Positions 15,932 to 24,333 of a stretch of DNA of 54,170 nucleotides are shown one piece after another. Every line of letters begins with the position of its first letter. Within the stretch, counting starts at the first letter, position 1. Source of the DNA: JBBARC01 sp040400005 (GTDB lineage: Bacteria > Pseudomonadota > Alphaproteobacteria > Acetobacterales > Acetobacteraceae); the NCBI GenBank assembly GCA_040400005.1, contig JBBARC010000018.1, positions 1 through 54,170 of the forward strand. The letters are read 5' to 3'. The notes under the pieces were generated by a model, which saw only the letters and a list, made by a program, of their open reading frames with translations, ran no database searches and was not told the origin of the DNA. A program made the translations under genes and the position numbers.

Positions 15932-16822
15932 TCATGTTCGCGCACGCGACCCGCGCGGCATAATGAGGGATACCAAAATCAACCCCGCCCCCAGCATCGC
16001 GGGCAGGCCCATGCGTTCACCCGTGATGGCGCCGAAGCCGCCCGCCCATACAGGTTCGCTGGCGTAGATCAAAGTCGCGCGTGACGCCGGCACCGCGCGC
16101 ATCGCCCAATTGACGCTGACCTGCAAAAACGCGCTGGCACAGCCCAAAGCCACGGCGGGTGCCAGCCAGGCGTGGCCATGGGCAAACGGTGCGTCACCAC
16201 GTAAGTACGCTAGGCCCAAACACATGGCGGCCACGCAGACGCATTGCATGGCGGCGAGGCGCCGCGCATCCACCCCGGGGGCAAAATGCGCCACCAGCAA
16301 AATTTCGGCGGCAATGGCGCCGGCGCCAAACACCGCCCAAGCTTCGCCGACGCCAAACCCGCCGCCGGCACTGGGCCCCGCCATTAACGCCAAGCCGGCC
16401 AGTGAAATACCTACCGCCAGCCAGGCCAAAGCCCCCGGCCATGGCCGCCTGCCCGGTTTGGCCAGCGCCACTTGCAGCAACGGCACCATGGGCACGTATA
16501 GCGCGTTGATGAACGCTGTGCGGCCGCTGCCGATAAACATCATGGCCACCGCTTGCGAGACGTAACCGCAGACCATGGCGAGCGCGATCAGAGCGCCGCC
16601 GCGCAGTTCCCGCCGGCTAAAATTACCCCAATCGGGCCGTGCCAGCAGGCTGACCACCAGGGCGGCCACGGCAAAGCGCACGCCCACCACCAGCAGCGGC
16701 GGCCCGCTGCGCACGGCACCGCGGGTGACCAGATAGGCCAGGCCCCAGATCATGGTAGCGAGCAGCAAAGTGGCTTCCGGCAGCAGCCGGTGGTGGCGGA
16801 AGGCGCGTGCACGCAAGATCAT
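15932..16822 (-). CDS. EamA (DMT superfamily) transporter
   Basis: Ten-helix inner-membrane carrier of 296 residues made of two EamA repeats, the usual layout for small-metabolite exporters. The first helix, LLLATMIWGLAYLVTRGA, holds the family's W-G signature, and the repeat is seen again near SVNWAMRAVPASRATL. Its start, ATG 16822, overlaps the anmK stop (ATGA); starting further upstream would only read through anmK. Coupling with anmK suggests the two are made together, but a link between the carried substrate and murein recycling is only a guess. Confidence 0.88.
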   Translation of the reverse strand: MILRARAFRHHRLLPEATLLLATMIWGLAYLVTRGAVRSGPPLLVVGVRFAVAALVVSLLARPDWGNFSRRELRGGALIALAMVCGYVSQAVAMMFIGSGRTAFINALYVPMVPLLQVALAKPGRRPWPGALAWLAVGISLAGLALMAGPSAGGGFGVGEAWAVFGAGAIAAEILLVAHFAPGVDARRLAAMQCVCVAAMCLGLAYLRGDAPFAHGHAWLAPAVALGCASAFLQVSVNWAMRAVPASRATLIYASEPVWAGGFGAITGERMGLPAMLGAGLILVSLIMPRGSRART

Positions 16823-17913
16823 GGCATCACGATGCGCCCGCCCGACATGGCGAAGGGCACGCCGGTGGTGGCGGGAAAACTGATCGGTAGATCGCGGGCC
16901 ACGCGCATGGCGAGGTAGGCAAAACACTCGGCTTCTAGCGTATCGCCATTCAGGCCGATGGCTTCAACCGGGTCCACGGCCACCGGGTAGGCGGCGCGTA
17001 AGGCTGCCATGATGGCCGGGTTATGGCGGCCGCCGCCGCATACGAGCACGCGGGTGGGGGCCATCGGTAATGGCGTGGCGGCGGCGGCGCGGGCGGTGAA
17101 GGCGGCAAGCGTTGCCGCGGCATCGCCTGGGGTAAGGCCCTGGACCGCGGCCAGGCTGGTGGCGAAGGCTTGGCGATCGAGTGATTTCGGCGCCGGTTTG
17201 GCGAAAAACACGTGGGCGAGCAGGCGGGCGAGCACGGCTTCATCGGGCGTTCCGGATGCCGCCAGACGGCCGTCGCGGTCCATCGGTTCGCCGGTGATCA
17301 TCAGGCAAAAATCATCCAGTAACGCGTTGCCCGGGCCGGTGTCGCAGGCGACCAGGCCTGCGTGCGCCATGACCAGGGTGACATTGGCGACGCCGCCGAT
17401 GTTGAGCACGGCGACCGGCGGGGCCAGCCCTGCCACCAAAGCTGCATGATAGATGGGCACTAAGGGGGCGCCCTGGCCGCCGACGGCGACGTCGGCGAGC
17501 CTGAAATCGCAGGCAACCGGGGTGTTGAGGGCGGCGGCAAGCGCCTGCGCATCGCCAATTTGCCAGGTGCGGCGCTGGGCCGGGGCGTGCAGAATGGTTT
17601 GGCCATGAAAGCCGATGAGATCGGCCGGCCAGTCTAAAGCGCGCACGGCATCGGCATGGGCGGTGGTGAGGCGGGCTGCCACATCGGCAACCCACGGGTC
17701 ATTGGCCGCCAAGCTGGGTGCCGCTTCAAGCAGGCGGCGTAACGCGGCGCGCAAGCTGGCTTCGTAGGGGAAGGTGCGGGCCGGGCCGCGCGCCACCACG
17801 CGCTCGCCATCGGTGATCAGGCCGGCGGCATCGATGCCGTCAAGGCTGGTGCCGCTCATTAGCCCTACCACTCGGCTGGGCTCGCGCCCCCAGTTTTGCC
17901 CACCCATCATCAC
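16819..17913 (-). CDS. anmK: Anhydro-N-acetylmuramic acid kinase
   Basis: Opens and phosphorylates 1,6-anhydro-MurNAc from recycled cell wall, giving MurNAc-6-phosphate. The 364-residue chain has the family's GLMSGTSLDGID near residue 17, GFHGQTILH, DTGPGNALLDDF and the late ATP-binding CGGGRHNPAIM. The gene starts with three ATG codons in a row at 17913 and is divergent from tyrS with 75 bases between. Partner genes such as murQ are not nearby. It shares a message with the EamA transporter. Confidence 0.95.
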   Translation of the reverse strand: MMMGGQNWGREPSRVVGLMSGTSLDGIDAAGLITDGERVVARGPARTFPYEASLRAALRRLLEAAPSLAANDPWVADVAARLTTAHADAVRALDWPADLIGFHGQTILHAPAQRRTWQIGDAQALAAALNTPVACDFRLADVAVGGQGAPLVPIYHAALVAGLAPPVAVLNIGGVANVTLVMAHAGLVACDTGPGNALLDDFCLMITGEPMDRDGRLAASGTPDEAVLARLLAHVFFAKPAPKSLDRQAFATSLAAVQGLTPGDAAATLAAFTARAAAATPLPMAPTRVLVCGGGRHNPAIMAALRAAYPVAVDPVEAIGLNGDTLEAECFAYLAMRVARDLPISFPATTGVPFAMSGGRIVMP

Positions 17914-17988
17914 TATCCCCGCTCAAGCCTTCCGCAAACCACGGCCGCGCGTTATGCCAGCCGCACTTTATCTAAGGGCGCGATCAGT

Positions 17989-19233
17989 ATGGCCGGCAGC
18001 GATTTTCTGAAAGAGGCAACCGCCAGGGGGTTTATCCACCAGGCGACCGATATGGCAGCCCTGAGTGCTGCCATGGATGCCGGCCCGGTTGCGGCCTACG
18101 TGGGCTATGATTGCACCGCCGATAGCCTGCATGTTGGCAGTTTGGTATCCATCATGCTGCTGCGCCTGCTGCAAGCCCACGGGCACCGGCCGGTGGTGCT
18201 GATGGGCGGCGGCACCACGCGCATCGGCGATCCATCGGGGCGTGTCGAAACCCGCCAGATGCTGACCGATGACATTATTGCCAGCAATATGGCGGGCATC
18301 CGGCAAAATTTTGCATCCTTCCTGCGCTTTGGCAGCGGCCCGAGCGATGCGATGATGGTGAATAATGCTGATTGGCTCGATACGTTGGGCTATATCGATT
18401 TATTGCGCGAGATCGGCCCGCATTTCACCCTCAACCGCATGCTGACCATGGACAGTGTTAAACTGCGGCTGGAACGCGAGCAGCCTTTAACGTTTCTTGA
18501 ATTTAACTACATGATTTTGCAAAGCTACGATTTTAGAGAACTGCGCCGGCGTCTGGGGGTTACCTTGCAGATGGGCGGATCGGACCAATGGGGCAATATT
18601 GTATCAGGGGTTGATTTGGTGCGGCGCACCGACCAGGCTGGGGTGTTTGGGCTGACCACGCCGTTAATCACCACGGCCTCCGGTGCCAAAATGGGCAAAT
18701 CGGCCAAAGGGGCGGTGTGGCTAAGTGCTGACCGGTTGTCGGCCTACGATTACTGGCAATTTTGGCGCAATACGGAAGATGCCGATGTTGGGCGGTTTTT
18801 GGCGCTGTTTACGGAACTGCCGATGGACGAGATCGCGCGGCTGGCGGCGTTGCCGGGGGCCGAACTGAACGAGGCCAAAAAAATTCTGGCAACTGAGGCG
18901 ACCGCTTTGTTGCATGGGCGCGATGCGGCGGAGACTACGGCCGAAACCGCGCGGCGCATTTTTGAGGACGGGGCGAGTGATGCGGCACTGCCGACGCATG
19001 TGGTTGATGCGGGGGACCTTGCAGGCGGCATCGGCATTGTTAAATTGTTGGTTGAGTCGGGGCTTGCCACCAGCAATGGGGAGGCACGGCGGCTGATTAG
19101 GGGTGGCGGTGCGCGGGTTAATGATGTGGCGGTTACTGATGATGCGCTGAGTGTGACGCAGGGGAATATGGTTGATGGCGCGATCAAATTGTCGGCGGGG
19201 AAGAAGCACCACCGGCTGATCAAGACCAGTTAA
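17989..19233 (+). CDS. tyrS: Tyrosyl-tRNA synthetase
   Basis: Class I synthetase that charges tRNA-Tyr. It has 414 residues from ATG 17989, the start that gives the normal N-terminus (AGSDFLKEATARGF); an upstream frame to 17896 has no family character. The HIGH motif is HVGS (in DSLHVGSLVSIML), the KMSKS loop is KMGKS (in GAKMGKSAKG), and the tyrosine pocket residues are in MGGSDQWGNI. The C-terminal 65 residues are an S4-like RNA-binding domain (SNGEARRLIRGGGARVNDV). Confidence 0.97.
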   Translation: MAGSDFLKEATARGFIHQATDMAALSAAMDAGPVAAYVGYDCTADSLHVGSLVSIMLLRLLQAHGHRPVVLMGGGTTRIGDPSGRVETRQMLTDDIIASNMAGIRQNFASFLRFGSGPSDAMMVNNADWLDTLGYIDLLREIGPHFTLNRMLTMDSVKLRLEREQPLTFLEFNYMILQSYDFRELRRRLGVTLQMGGSDQWGNIVSGVDLVRRTDQAGVFGLTTPLITTASGAKMGKSAKGAVWLSADRLSAYDYWQFWRNTEDADVGRFLALFTELPMDEIARLAALPGAELNEAKKILATEATALLHGRDAAETTAETARRIFEDGASDAALPTHVVDAGDLAGGIGIVKLLVESGLATSNGEARRLIRGGGARVNDVAVTDDALSVTQGNMVDGAIKLSAGKKHHRLIKTS

Positions 19234-19359
19234 GCCGTTCGGCTAATCCGTAACGCTCGGTGCTCAACGATTTTTTCAGTCTACGCTCGCCGATAGTTCC
19301 GTCACGACAACGCAGCTCTCAAAAATTGGCCGCTTGTGTTCCGCTAACGCCCAAGGGTA

Positions 19360-20079
19360 ATGAAACACATTGTTCTGGGAGGATCTATCTTGTCATCCGT
19401 GCTCTTACGTGTTCTTTCCATTACTACAATATTTTTTTTGGCTAACGGCTGCGCTAGGGTCCGTTCCCAGATTACAGTATTCCATCAATTGCCGACTTCG
19501 CTCACTGGTAAAAGCGTGGCTATCCTTGGTGCTGGCGATAAGCAGGACACTCTTGAGTTTTCTGCCTATCGCCACATTATTGAAGCACAATTTCATACAA
19601 ACGGCCTGCTGATTTCTGCGGATTCCAAGGTGGCTGATTACCAAGCAGTTTTGTCGTATGGCGTCGACAATGGCAAACAAATCAACAGTTCCGACAGCAT
19701 TCCTGTCTTTGGTCAGACAGGGGGAGGCACAACAGCCTACGCAAGCGGCACGATCAATTCAAATTCAGGCGGCGCTGCCTCCTATAGCGGGACTAGCTAT
19801 ACGCCGCCCACTTATGGAATCACCGGCTTCAACAACTACACAACAACATCGACCGTTTATGGAAGATTTTTAGCGCTCGATATGTATGATCGGTCTGCAT
19901 CAGAGGAAAAAGGCAAACCGGTGCAGGTTTATCAGGCAAGCGTAAGGTCTGAAGGGAGTTGCAGTGCGCTCGCGGTGGTCTTTGGGCCAATGGCGGAGGC
20001 GCTGTTCAAGGACTTTCCCGGAACCAGTGGACAAACCCGTAAAGTGACAATCGCTCTACCCTCGGGGGTGGCCTGTTAA
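19360..20079 (+). CDS. Putative lipoprotein of unknown function (possibly DUF4136-like)
   Basis: A 239-residue protein with a hydrophobic leader and a lipobox-like LANGC at about residues 27-31, so it is probably attached to the outer membrane. The early part (KSVAILGAGDKQDTLEFSAY, about 50-70) and the alternating pattern that follows recall DUF4136-type lipoproteins, and there is a Ser/Gly/Thr/Tyr-rich middle (about 120-170). Base use differs from neighbours: it is clearly poorer in G+C and uses codons rarely seen in adjacent genes, which suggests transfer. Another ATG in the same leader (19402 region) is absent, so 19360 is kept. No close family is recognised with confidence. Confidence 0.6.
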   Translation: MKHIVLGGSILSSVLLRVLSITTIFFLANGCARVRSQITVFHQLPTSLTGKSVAILGAGDKQDTLEFSAYRHIIEAQFHTNGLLISADSKVADYQAVLSYGVDNGKQINSSDSIPVFGQTGGGTTAYASGTINSNSGGAASYSGTSYTPPTYGITGFNNYTTTSTVYGRFLALDMYDRSASEEKGKPVQVYQASVRSEGSCSALAVVFGPMAEALFKDFPGTSGQTRKVTIALPSGVAC

Positions 20080-20146
20080 AAAAAGTGTTGCTTATTGTTG
20101 GATGAACGATTGACCTCTCAGAGGCGATCGACCGGCGAGCAGATTT

Positions 20147-20440
20147 TTGGTTGCAGCGATACGGAAATTACTCGTGATTCATTTGAGGTTTTTCAAGTTT
20201 GCCAAGCATTTGATGCGGTTCTGGTGGTGCCGACCCGGCGACGCCCAAATCCACCAACGCCGCGACCCCAGCGCCAGCGATGTCGTTCACGCTGCCCTGC
20301 GCCTTCACCACGACCAGGAATCCAAACTCGCCACCTTGCGGGCAGCCCTCATCGAAGGCGAAACTAGCGGCCTTTCAACCCCATTCGACATCGACGCCTT
20401 CATTGCGAGCAAACAATGCGGGCAACCGCAATCGCCGTGA
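20147..20440 (+). pseudogene. Decayed ParD-type antitoxin (C-terminal two thirds)
   Basis: From about 20264 the frame reads SASDVVHAALRLHHDQE, then LATLRAALIEGETSG and STPFDIDAFIA, which matches the C-terminal half of ParD antitoxins (the usual form is 'SEVVR-AGLRLLEEREAK-LAALRAAL-IEGE-SG'). The ribbon-helix-helix N-terminus expected before it is absent; the 35 or so residues encoded there have no family character. It is therefore probably a broken gene. A reading frame similar to a ParE start overlaps its end. The family call is based on recalled pattern. Confidence 0.6.
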
Positions 20441-20559
20441 CGAACTCGCTGGTCCTGTCGCCGAAAACGCATGCCGATAGTGACGCAACCCGGCACACCA
20501 CAACCGATCGCTTACCCGCGATTGCGACAAGTCTCGCCCGTGCCTCATCCACCCCTTAA
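20416..20559 (+). pseudogene. Possible ParE toxin remnant
   Basis: A 47-codon frame starts inside the end of the ParD-like frame (25-base overlap, as in true parDE pairs). Residues 11-35, SLVLSPKTHADSDATRH.. then TTTDRL, resemble the ParE opening ('LSPxAxxDLxxIWxYTxxRWG'), but it stops after 47 codons and lacks the rest of the toxin, so it cannot be active. The match is weak. Confidence 0.35.
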
Positions 20560-20978
20560 TGCACCCGCCCATCGGCATGCGGGCTATCCAGGCTAAACGC
20601 CGGAATTGCCACGTCAAACGCCGCCCCACTGGCCACCACCACCATTTCGTAAACCCCATCCATAAACCCCGATGGTGTGGGCAGCGGTGTGCCCGACATG
20701 TAATCGAACGAGCCGCCCGGGGCAATTTCCGGTTGTTCGCCCAGCACCCCATCCCCCGCGACATGTTCTGTGTGGCCGCGGGCATCGGTGATGCGCCAGC
20801 GTCTGCGCAACAACTGCACCACATCGGGGCCGGTGTTTTCGATCGTCACGCGATAGGCAAACACGTAACGGTGCTGTTCGGGCTTGGATTGTTCTTCCAG
20901 GTAATAGGCGCGCACGGCAACCACCACGCCATGATCGGCGGCACCAGGTTGGGGTAGTTGGGTTACCTTGCGCACCAT
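20556..20978 (-). CDS. apaG: ApaG protein
   Basis: A 140-residue protein of the ApaG family, which has a fibronectin type III-like beta sandwich. The family is linked to Co2+/Mg2+ efflux by genetics in enterobacteria; the molecular role is not settled. Signature parts are YVFAYRVTIENTG, VQLLRRRWRITDARG, and GVLGEQPEIAPGGSFDYMSG followed by a Gly-Phe-Met-Asp-Gly turn. It lies 6 bases after the metZ stop, an order often seen in Alphaproteobacteria, so it should share the metZ message and its riboswitch control. Confidence 0.95.
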   Translation of the reverse strand: MVRKVTQLPQPGAADHGVVVAVRAYYLEEQSKPEQHRYVFAYRVTIENTGPDVVQLLRRRWRITDARGHTEHVAGDGVLGEQPEIAPGGSFDYMSGTPLPTPSGFMDGVYEMVVVASGAAFDVAIPAFSLDSPHADGRVH

Positions 20979-20984
20979 GTTTCG

Positions 20985-22190
20985 TTAACCCAAATCCACG
21001 GCGGCCAGGGCCGTTGCAAGATCGGCAATCAAATCCTCGACATGTTCGAGGCCGACCGAGAGCCTGATCACCCCTTCCGATATACCAAGTTTGGCGCGTT
21101 CACTTTCGCCGATACGCATATGGGTGGTGGTCGCCGGGTGGGTGACCATCGATCGGCTGTCCCCCAGATTATTGGAAATGGCGATCAGGTTCAGCGCGTT
21201 CATCATAGCAAAGGCGCCATCTTTGCCGCCGTGCACATCAAAACTCAGTAGCGTGCCACCGGCGCTCATTTGCGCCTGTGCCAACGCGTATTGCGGGTGA
21301 TCGGCGCGGCCGGGATACCACACGCGGGCAACGGCGGGGTGGTCCGCCAGAAAATCGGCGATTTTGGCTGCCCGCGTGCAGGCGGCTTCTACCCGCAACG
21401 GCAGGGTTTCCAGCGATTTCAGCAGCACCCAGGCGTTGAACGGCGAAAGGGCGGGGCCGGTGTTGCGGGTGAACGGCTGCAGCACATCTTCGATGAATTT
21501 TTTGCGGCCCAGCACTGCGCCACCCAGCACGCGACCTTGGCCATCCATGTGTTTGGTGCAGGAATAGACGATAATATCGGCACCAAAGTCTAGCGGGCGT
21601 TGCAGTAAAGGGGTGGCAAAAACGTTATCCACAATCACTTGCGCGCCGGCGGCGTGGGCCAAATCGGCGATGGCGCGCATGTCCAAGATTTCCAGCATCG
21701 GATTGGATGGGGTTTCCAGCAGCACCACTTTGGCGGGGGTGGATAAGGCTTCACGCCAGGCGGCCATGTCGGTGGCGTCGACCAGCACTGGCGTTATGCC
21801 AAAGCGCGGCAATAATTGGGTGACGATCCAGTGGCACGAGCCGAACAGCGCGCGGCTGGCAACGATGCGGTCCCCGGCACTCAGCAGGCACAGCAAGGCG
21901 GCATTGACGGCGGCCATGCCGGTGGCAGTGACCCGGCAATCTTCCGCCCCTTCCAGGACCGCCAGTTTTTTTTCCAGGGCTGAAGTGGTGGGGTTACCGA
22001 AGCGCGAATACTGGTAGTGGGTGGCGGTGCCCAAAAAAGTGGCTTCGGCCTGCTCGGCGCTGTCGTAGACAAAGCCGGAGGTGAGAAACAGCGCCTCCGA
22101 CGTTTCGCCGTAGTTGGTGCGGCCGATGCCGGCGTGGATCAGCTCGGTTTGCAGGTGGCGGGGGGCGGGGGGCGATGAGGAATTGGTCAT
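20985..22190 (-). CDS. metZ: O-succinylhomoserine sulfhydrylase
   Basis: PLP enzyme of methionine synthesis that makes homocysteine directly from O-succinylhomoserine and sulfide. The chain has 401 residues; the Cys/Met metabolism fold is clear: HYQYSRFGNPTTSALE, the PLP Asp in VIVDNVFATP (about 188) and the Schiff-base Lys213 in SCTKHMDGQGR. The sequence (ETSEALFLTSGFVYDSAEQA) fits MetZ rather than cystathionine gamma-synthase. ATG 22190 has AGGA 11 bases upstream; ATG 22202 is also possible. A SAM-II riboswitch stands about 80 bases before the start, so it should be shut off when SAM is high. Confidence 0.92.
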   Translation of the reverse strand: MTNSSSPPAPRHLQTELIHAGIGRTNYGETSEALFLTSGFVYDSAEQAEATFLGTATHYQYSRFGNPTTSALEKKLAVLEGAEDCRVTATGMAAVNAALLCLLSAGDRIVASRALFGSCHWIVTQLLPRFGITPVLVDATDMAAWREALSTPAKVVLLETPSNPMLEILDMRAIADLAHAAGAQVIVDNVFATPLLQRPLDFGADIIVYSCTKHMDGQGRVLGGAVLGRKKFIEDVLQPFTRNTGPALSPFNAWVLLKSLETLPLRVEAACTRAAKIADFLADHPAVARVWYPGRADHPQYALAQAQMSAGGTLLSFDVHGGKDGAFAMMNALNLIAISNNLGDSRSMVTHPATTTHMRIGESERAKLGISEGVIRLSVGLEHVEDLIADLATALAAVDLG

Positions 22191-22271
22191 GGAGGGTGGC
22201 ATCCTGCGAAAACATGGCAGCCGACCTGAACGCCGGGAGGCCGCGCGCCGTTTAAGCGCTACACCCCCCAA

Positions 22272-22327
22272 GCCTCTTTAGCGCGTTTCTTTTACCTCGC
22301 CGCAAGCCGGCCGGACAAATCACGAGG
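22272..22327 (-). ncRNA. SAM-II (SAM-alpha) riboswitch upstream of metZ
   Basis: Read on the minus strand from 22327: P1 5' strand CCTCG, then TGATTTG, then CCGGCCGGCTTGC, P1 3' strand CGAGG (22295-22299), a TAAAAGAAAC linker and CGCTAAAGAGG. This follows the SAM-II class piece by piece: the GTGATTTG loop, CCGG-CGGCTTGC, and the CGCTAAAG 3' strand that closes the pseudoknot and holds SAM. SAM-II elements occur in Alphaproteobacteria before metA, metX and metZ, which fits the gene below. The stretch ends with AAAGAGG, the kind of sequence SAM-II hides, but the metZ start is some 80 bases further, so the output mechanism is unclear. Confidence 0.88.
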
Positions 22328-22424
22328 GGGGTAGAGGAACCACAGCACGGCAACCTAGAAGCCGCCGCATTGCGCCGTCAACCGGCGGGCTTTATAGAAT
22401 TGGCTCGAGGCGATGGTTTGCGTC

Positions 22425-22498
22425 GCGGGTGTAGTTCAATGGTAGAACGGCAGCTTCCCAAGCTGCATACGAGGGTTCGATTCCCTTCACCCGCTCCA
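22425..22498 (+). tRNA. tRNA-Gly (anticodon CCC)
   Basis: A 74-base cloverleaf including an encoded CCA end. The acceptor stem is GCGGGTG paired with CACCCGC, the D arm holds TTCAATGG, the anticodon loop is TTCCCAA in a GCAGC/GCTGC stem (anticodon CCC), and the T arm reads GGGTTCGATTCCC. It closely resembles E. coli glyU. It stands alone in the gap between metZ and the ankyrin-like gene. Confidence 0.97.
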
Positions 22499-22565
22499 CA
22501 CCCGCGCTGCACGGCAGAACGGCGCCAGATTTTTAGGCCAAACTATTAGGGTTGCCCCAACCGCC

Positions 22566-23168
22566 ATGAACACCCTTGCCCGCCGCCTGATTTTTGCCGT
22601 TACCTTGTCTGTCGTGGCCGTGCCTGCCCTGGCAGCCGTTTCGGCGCGTGAACGCGAAGCCGAGCAAAAGGCGGAAGCCGCGCAAAACCAGGCCGAGCAG
22701 GCCGCCCAGCGTGCCGCCGCAGCCCACGCACCGCCGGCGGCGATTCCCGGGGCTGCTGCCAACCCCGATGCGGTGATCCCGTCCGATAAGGCCGCCGCTG
22801 ATCTGCCACCGAACGAGGCGCTGTTTGATGCCATTGCCCGCGGCGATGTGATGGCCGCCCGCGATGCGATGAACCGCGGCGCGCTGCTGGATGCGCATAA
22901 TGTGCTGGGGCAGACGCCGCTGGATGCGTCAATCGATCTTAACCGCAATGATATTACCTTTATGCTGCTCAGCCTGCGCGGGGCGGTGGGGGTGAGCGCG
23001 CGGCCGATGCCGGCATCAGCCACGGTGCCGGGGCCTGCGGGCAAAAAGCCCAGCAAATTGGCTGGCGGCAAGCGTCAAAAAGCCGGCAGTTCGGCACAGG
23101 CTGTTGCTGCACGCAGCATCGCTGACCCTGGCACGCCGAAACCCGAATCTGGATTTTTGGGCTTTTAG
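22566..23168 (+). CDS. Exported protein with ankyrin-like repeat
   Basis: A 200-residue protein with a clean signal peptide (LARRLIFAVTLSVVAVPALA, cut near residue 24). A Glu/Ala-rich helix (about 25-55) likely forms a coiled coil. Residues 82-130 (NEALFDAIARGDVMAARD, then NVLGQTPLDASI) form one and a half ankyrin repeats. The tail is basic and low in complexity. The function is unknown; it is 6 bases from folB and probably co-transcribed with it. Confidence 0.72.
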   Translation: MNTLARRLIFAVTLSVVAVPALAAVSAREREAEQKAEAAQNQAEQAAQRAAAAHAPPAAIPGAAANPDAVIPSDKAAADLPPNEALFDAIARGDVMAARDAMNRGALLDAHNVLGQTPLDASIDLNRNDITFMLLSLRGAVGVSARPMPASATVPGPAGKKPSKLAGGKRQKAGSSAQAVAARSIADPGTPKPESGFLGF

Positions 23169-23174
23169 CCTGCC

Positions 23175-23576
23175 ATGCCGGCCGCCACTTCTGCTAGCAG
23201 TTTAACGGGCAGTTTCGATTTTGGCCGCGATCACGTGCGCGTGGCGCTGCGCGACGTAACGGTGGACGTGCCGGTGGGGCTGCACCCGTGGGAACGCCAC
23301 CCCGAACGCCCGACCCGGCTTATCGTGAATATCGATATGTTTGCCTATGTGACCAACGGCATTACCCCGTTCATCGATTACGACCCGATCCGCGACGCGC
23401 TAAAATCGTGGCGCGACCGTGCGCACACCGATCTGCTGGAAACGCTGCTGGATGAGCTGGCCGCCCTGTGCCTGGCCGAACCGCTGGTGGATGCCTGCCG
23501 CGTGACCATCGCCAAGCCCGATATTTTTAACGAAATGGCGGCAGCCGAGGTCACCCTATTTCGCAGCCGGGCTTAG
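23175..23576 (+). CDS. folB: Dihydroneopterin aldolase family protein (FolB-like)
   Basis: Small enzyme of the T-fold family; FolB cleaves 7,8-dihydroneopterin in folate synthesis. The 133-residue chain shows VGLHPWERHPER with the conserved Glu40, TDLLETLLDELA in the helix of the fold, and the late Lys114 in TIAKPDIF. The first 20 residues are an extra, uncharged lead. The next gene is a FolM-like pteridine reductase 7 bases further, which supports a pterin role. Whether the substrate is dihydroneopterin or a monapterin form cannot be decided. Confidence 0.85.
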   Translation: MPAATSASSLTGSFDFGRDHVRVALRDVTVDVPVGLHPWERHPERPTRLIVNIDMFAYVTNGITPFIDYDPIRDALKSWRDRAHTDLLETLLDELAALCLAEPLVDACRVTIAKPDIFNEMAAAEVTLFRSRA

Positions 23577-23583
23577 GGCGCCC

Positions 23584-24330
23584 ATGCGCATACTGGTGAC
23601 CGGGGCGGCGCTACGCATAGGGGCTGCCATCTGCGCGCGGCTGGCAGCCGACGGGCACCAGGTGATTATTCATTACAACACTTCAAAAGAGGCGGCCCAG
23701 GCGCTGGCCACCGCAATAACCCAAGCCGGCGGCACCGCCCACACCATCGGCGCAAACCTGGCCGATCGTGCCCAGGTGGCGGCCCTGATACCGGCGATCA
23801 TCGCGCGATTCGGGCCGCTCGATTGCCTGATCAACAACGCATCAAGCTTTGTGCATGATGATTTTGCAGGGTTTGATACGCAGGACTGGGATTTTCATAT
23901 TGGGCCCAATTTGGCAGCGCCAATTTTTCTAGCTCGCGATTTCGCCCGCCAGACTGAGCGCGGCTGCATTATCAATATGTTAGACCACAAGGTGGTGGCG
24001 CCAAACCCCGATTTTTTCAGCTACACCATCGCCAAACTGGCCATGGCCGGCGCCACCACGGTGATGGCGCAAGCCCTAAGCGGCCGCATCCGGGTGAACG
24101 CCATCGCCCCCGGGATTACCCTGATCAGCGGCAAACAAACCCAAGTCGGCTTCGCCCGCGCCTTCGCCGCCCCGCCGTTAGGCCGCAGTGCAACCCCCGC
24201 AGAAATCGCCGATGCCGTGCAGTATATATTGGCAACCCCCAGCCTGAACGGCGAAATTCTGGTACTAGACGGCGGCGAAAGCCTGGCGCCGCGGGGGCGC
24301 GATATCGCTTATGCGGTGGGGTTGGAATAA
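23584..24330 (+). CDS. SDR oxidoreductase, probable pteridine reductase (FolM-like)
   Basis: Short-chain dehydrogenase of 248 residues. TGAALRIGAAIC (6-17) is the pteridine-reductase form of the dinucleotide loop, with Arg in place of the usual Gly pattern and hence NADPH preference; LINNAS (about 82-87) and Y147-x-x-x-K151 (YTIAK) complete the active site. FolM and PTR1 reduce dihydromonapterin or dihydrofolate. Location right after folB agrees with this. An intact palindromic element begins 3 bases after the stop. Confidence 0.82.
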   Translation: MRILVTGAALRIGAAICARLAADGHQVIIHYNTSKEAAQALATAITQAGGTAHTIGANLADRAQVAALIPAIIARFGPLDCLINNASSFVHDDFAGFDTQDWDFHIGPNLAAPIFLARDFARQTERGCIINMLDHKVVAPNPDFFSYTIAKLAMAGATTVMAQALSGRIRVNAIAPGITLISGKQTQVGFARAFAAPPLGRSATPAEIADAVQYILATPSLNGEILVLDGGESLAPRGRDIAYAVGLE

Positions 24331-24333
24331 GGT

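Noticed and set aside
18105..18760. HVGS and KMGKS variants in TyrS as signs of a broken enzyme
   Set aside because: Bacterial TyrS proteins commonly deviate from strict HIGH and KMSKS in this way.
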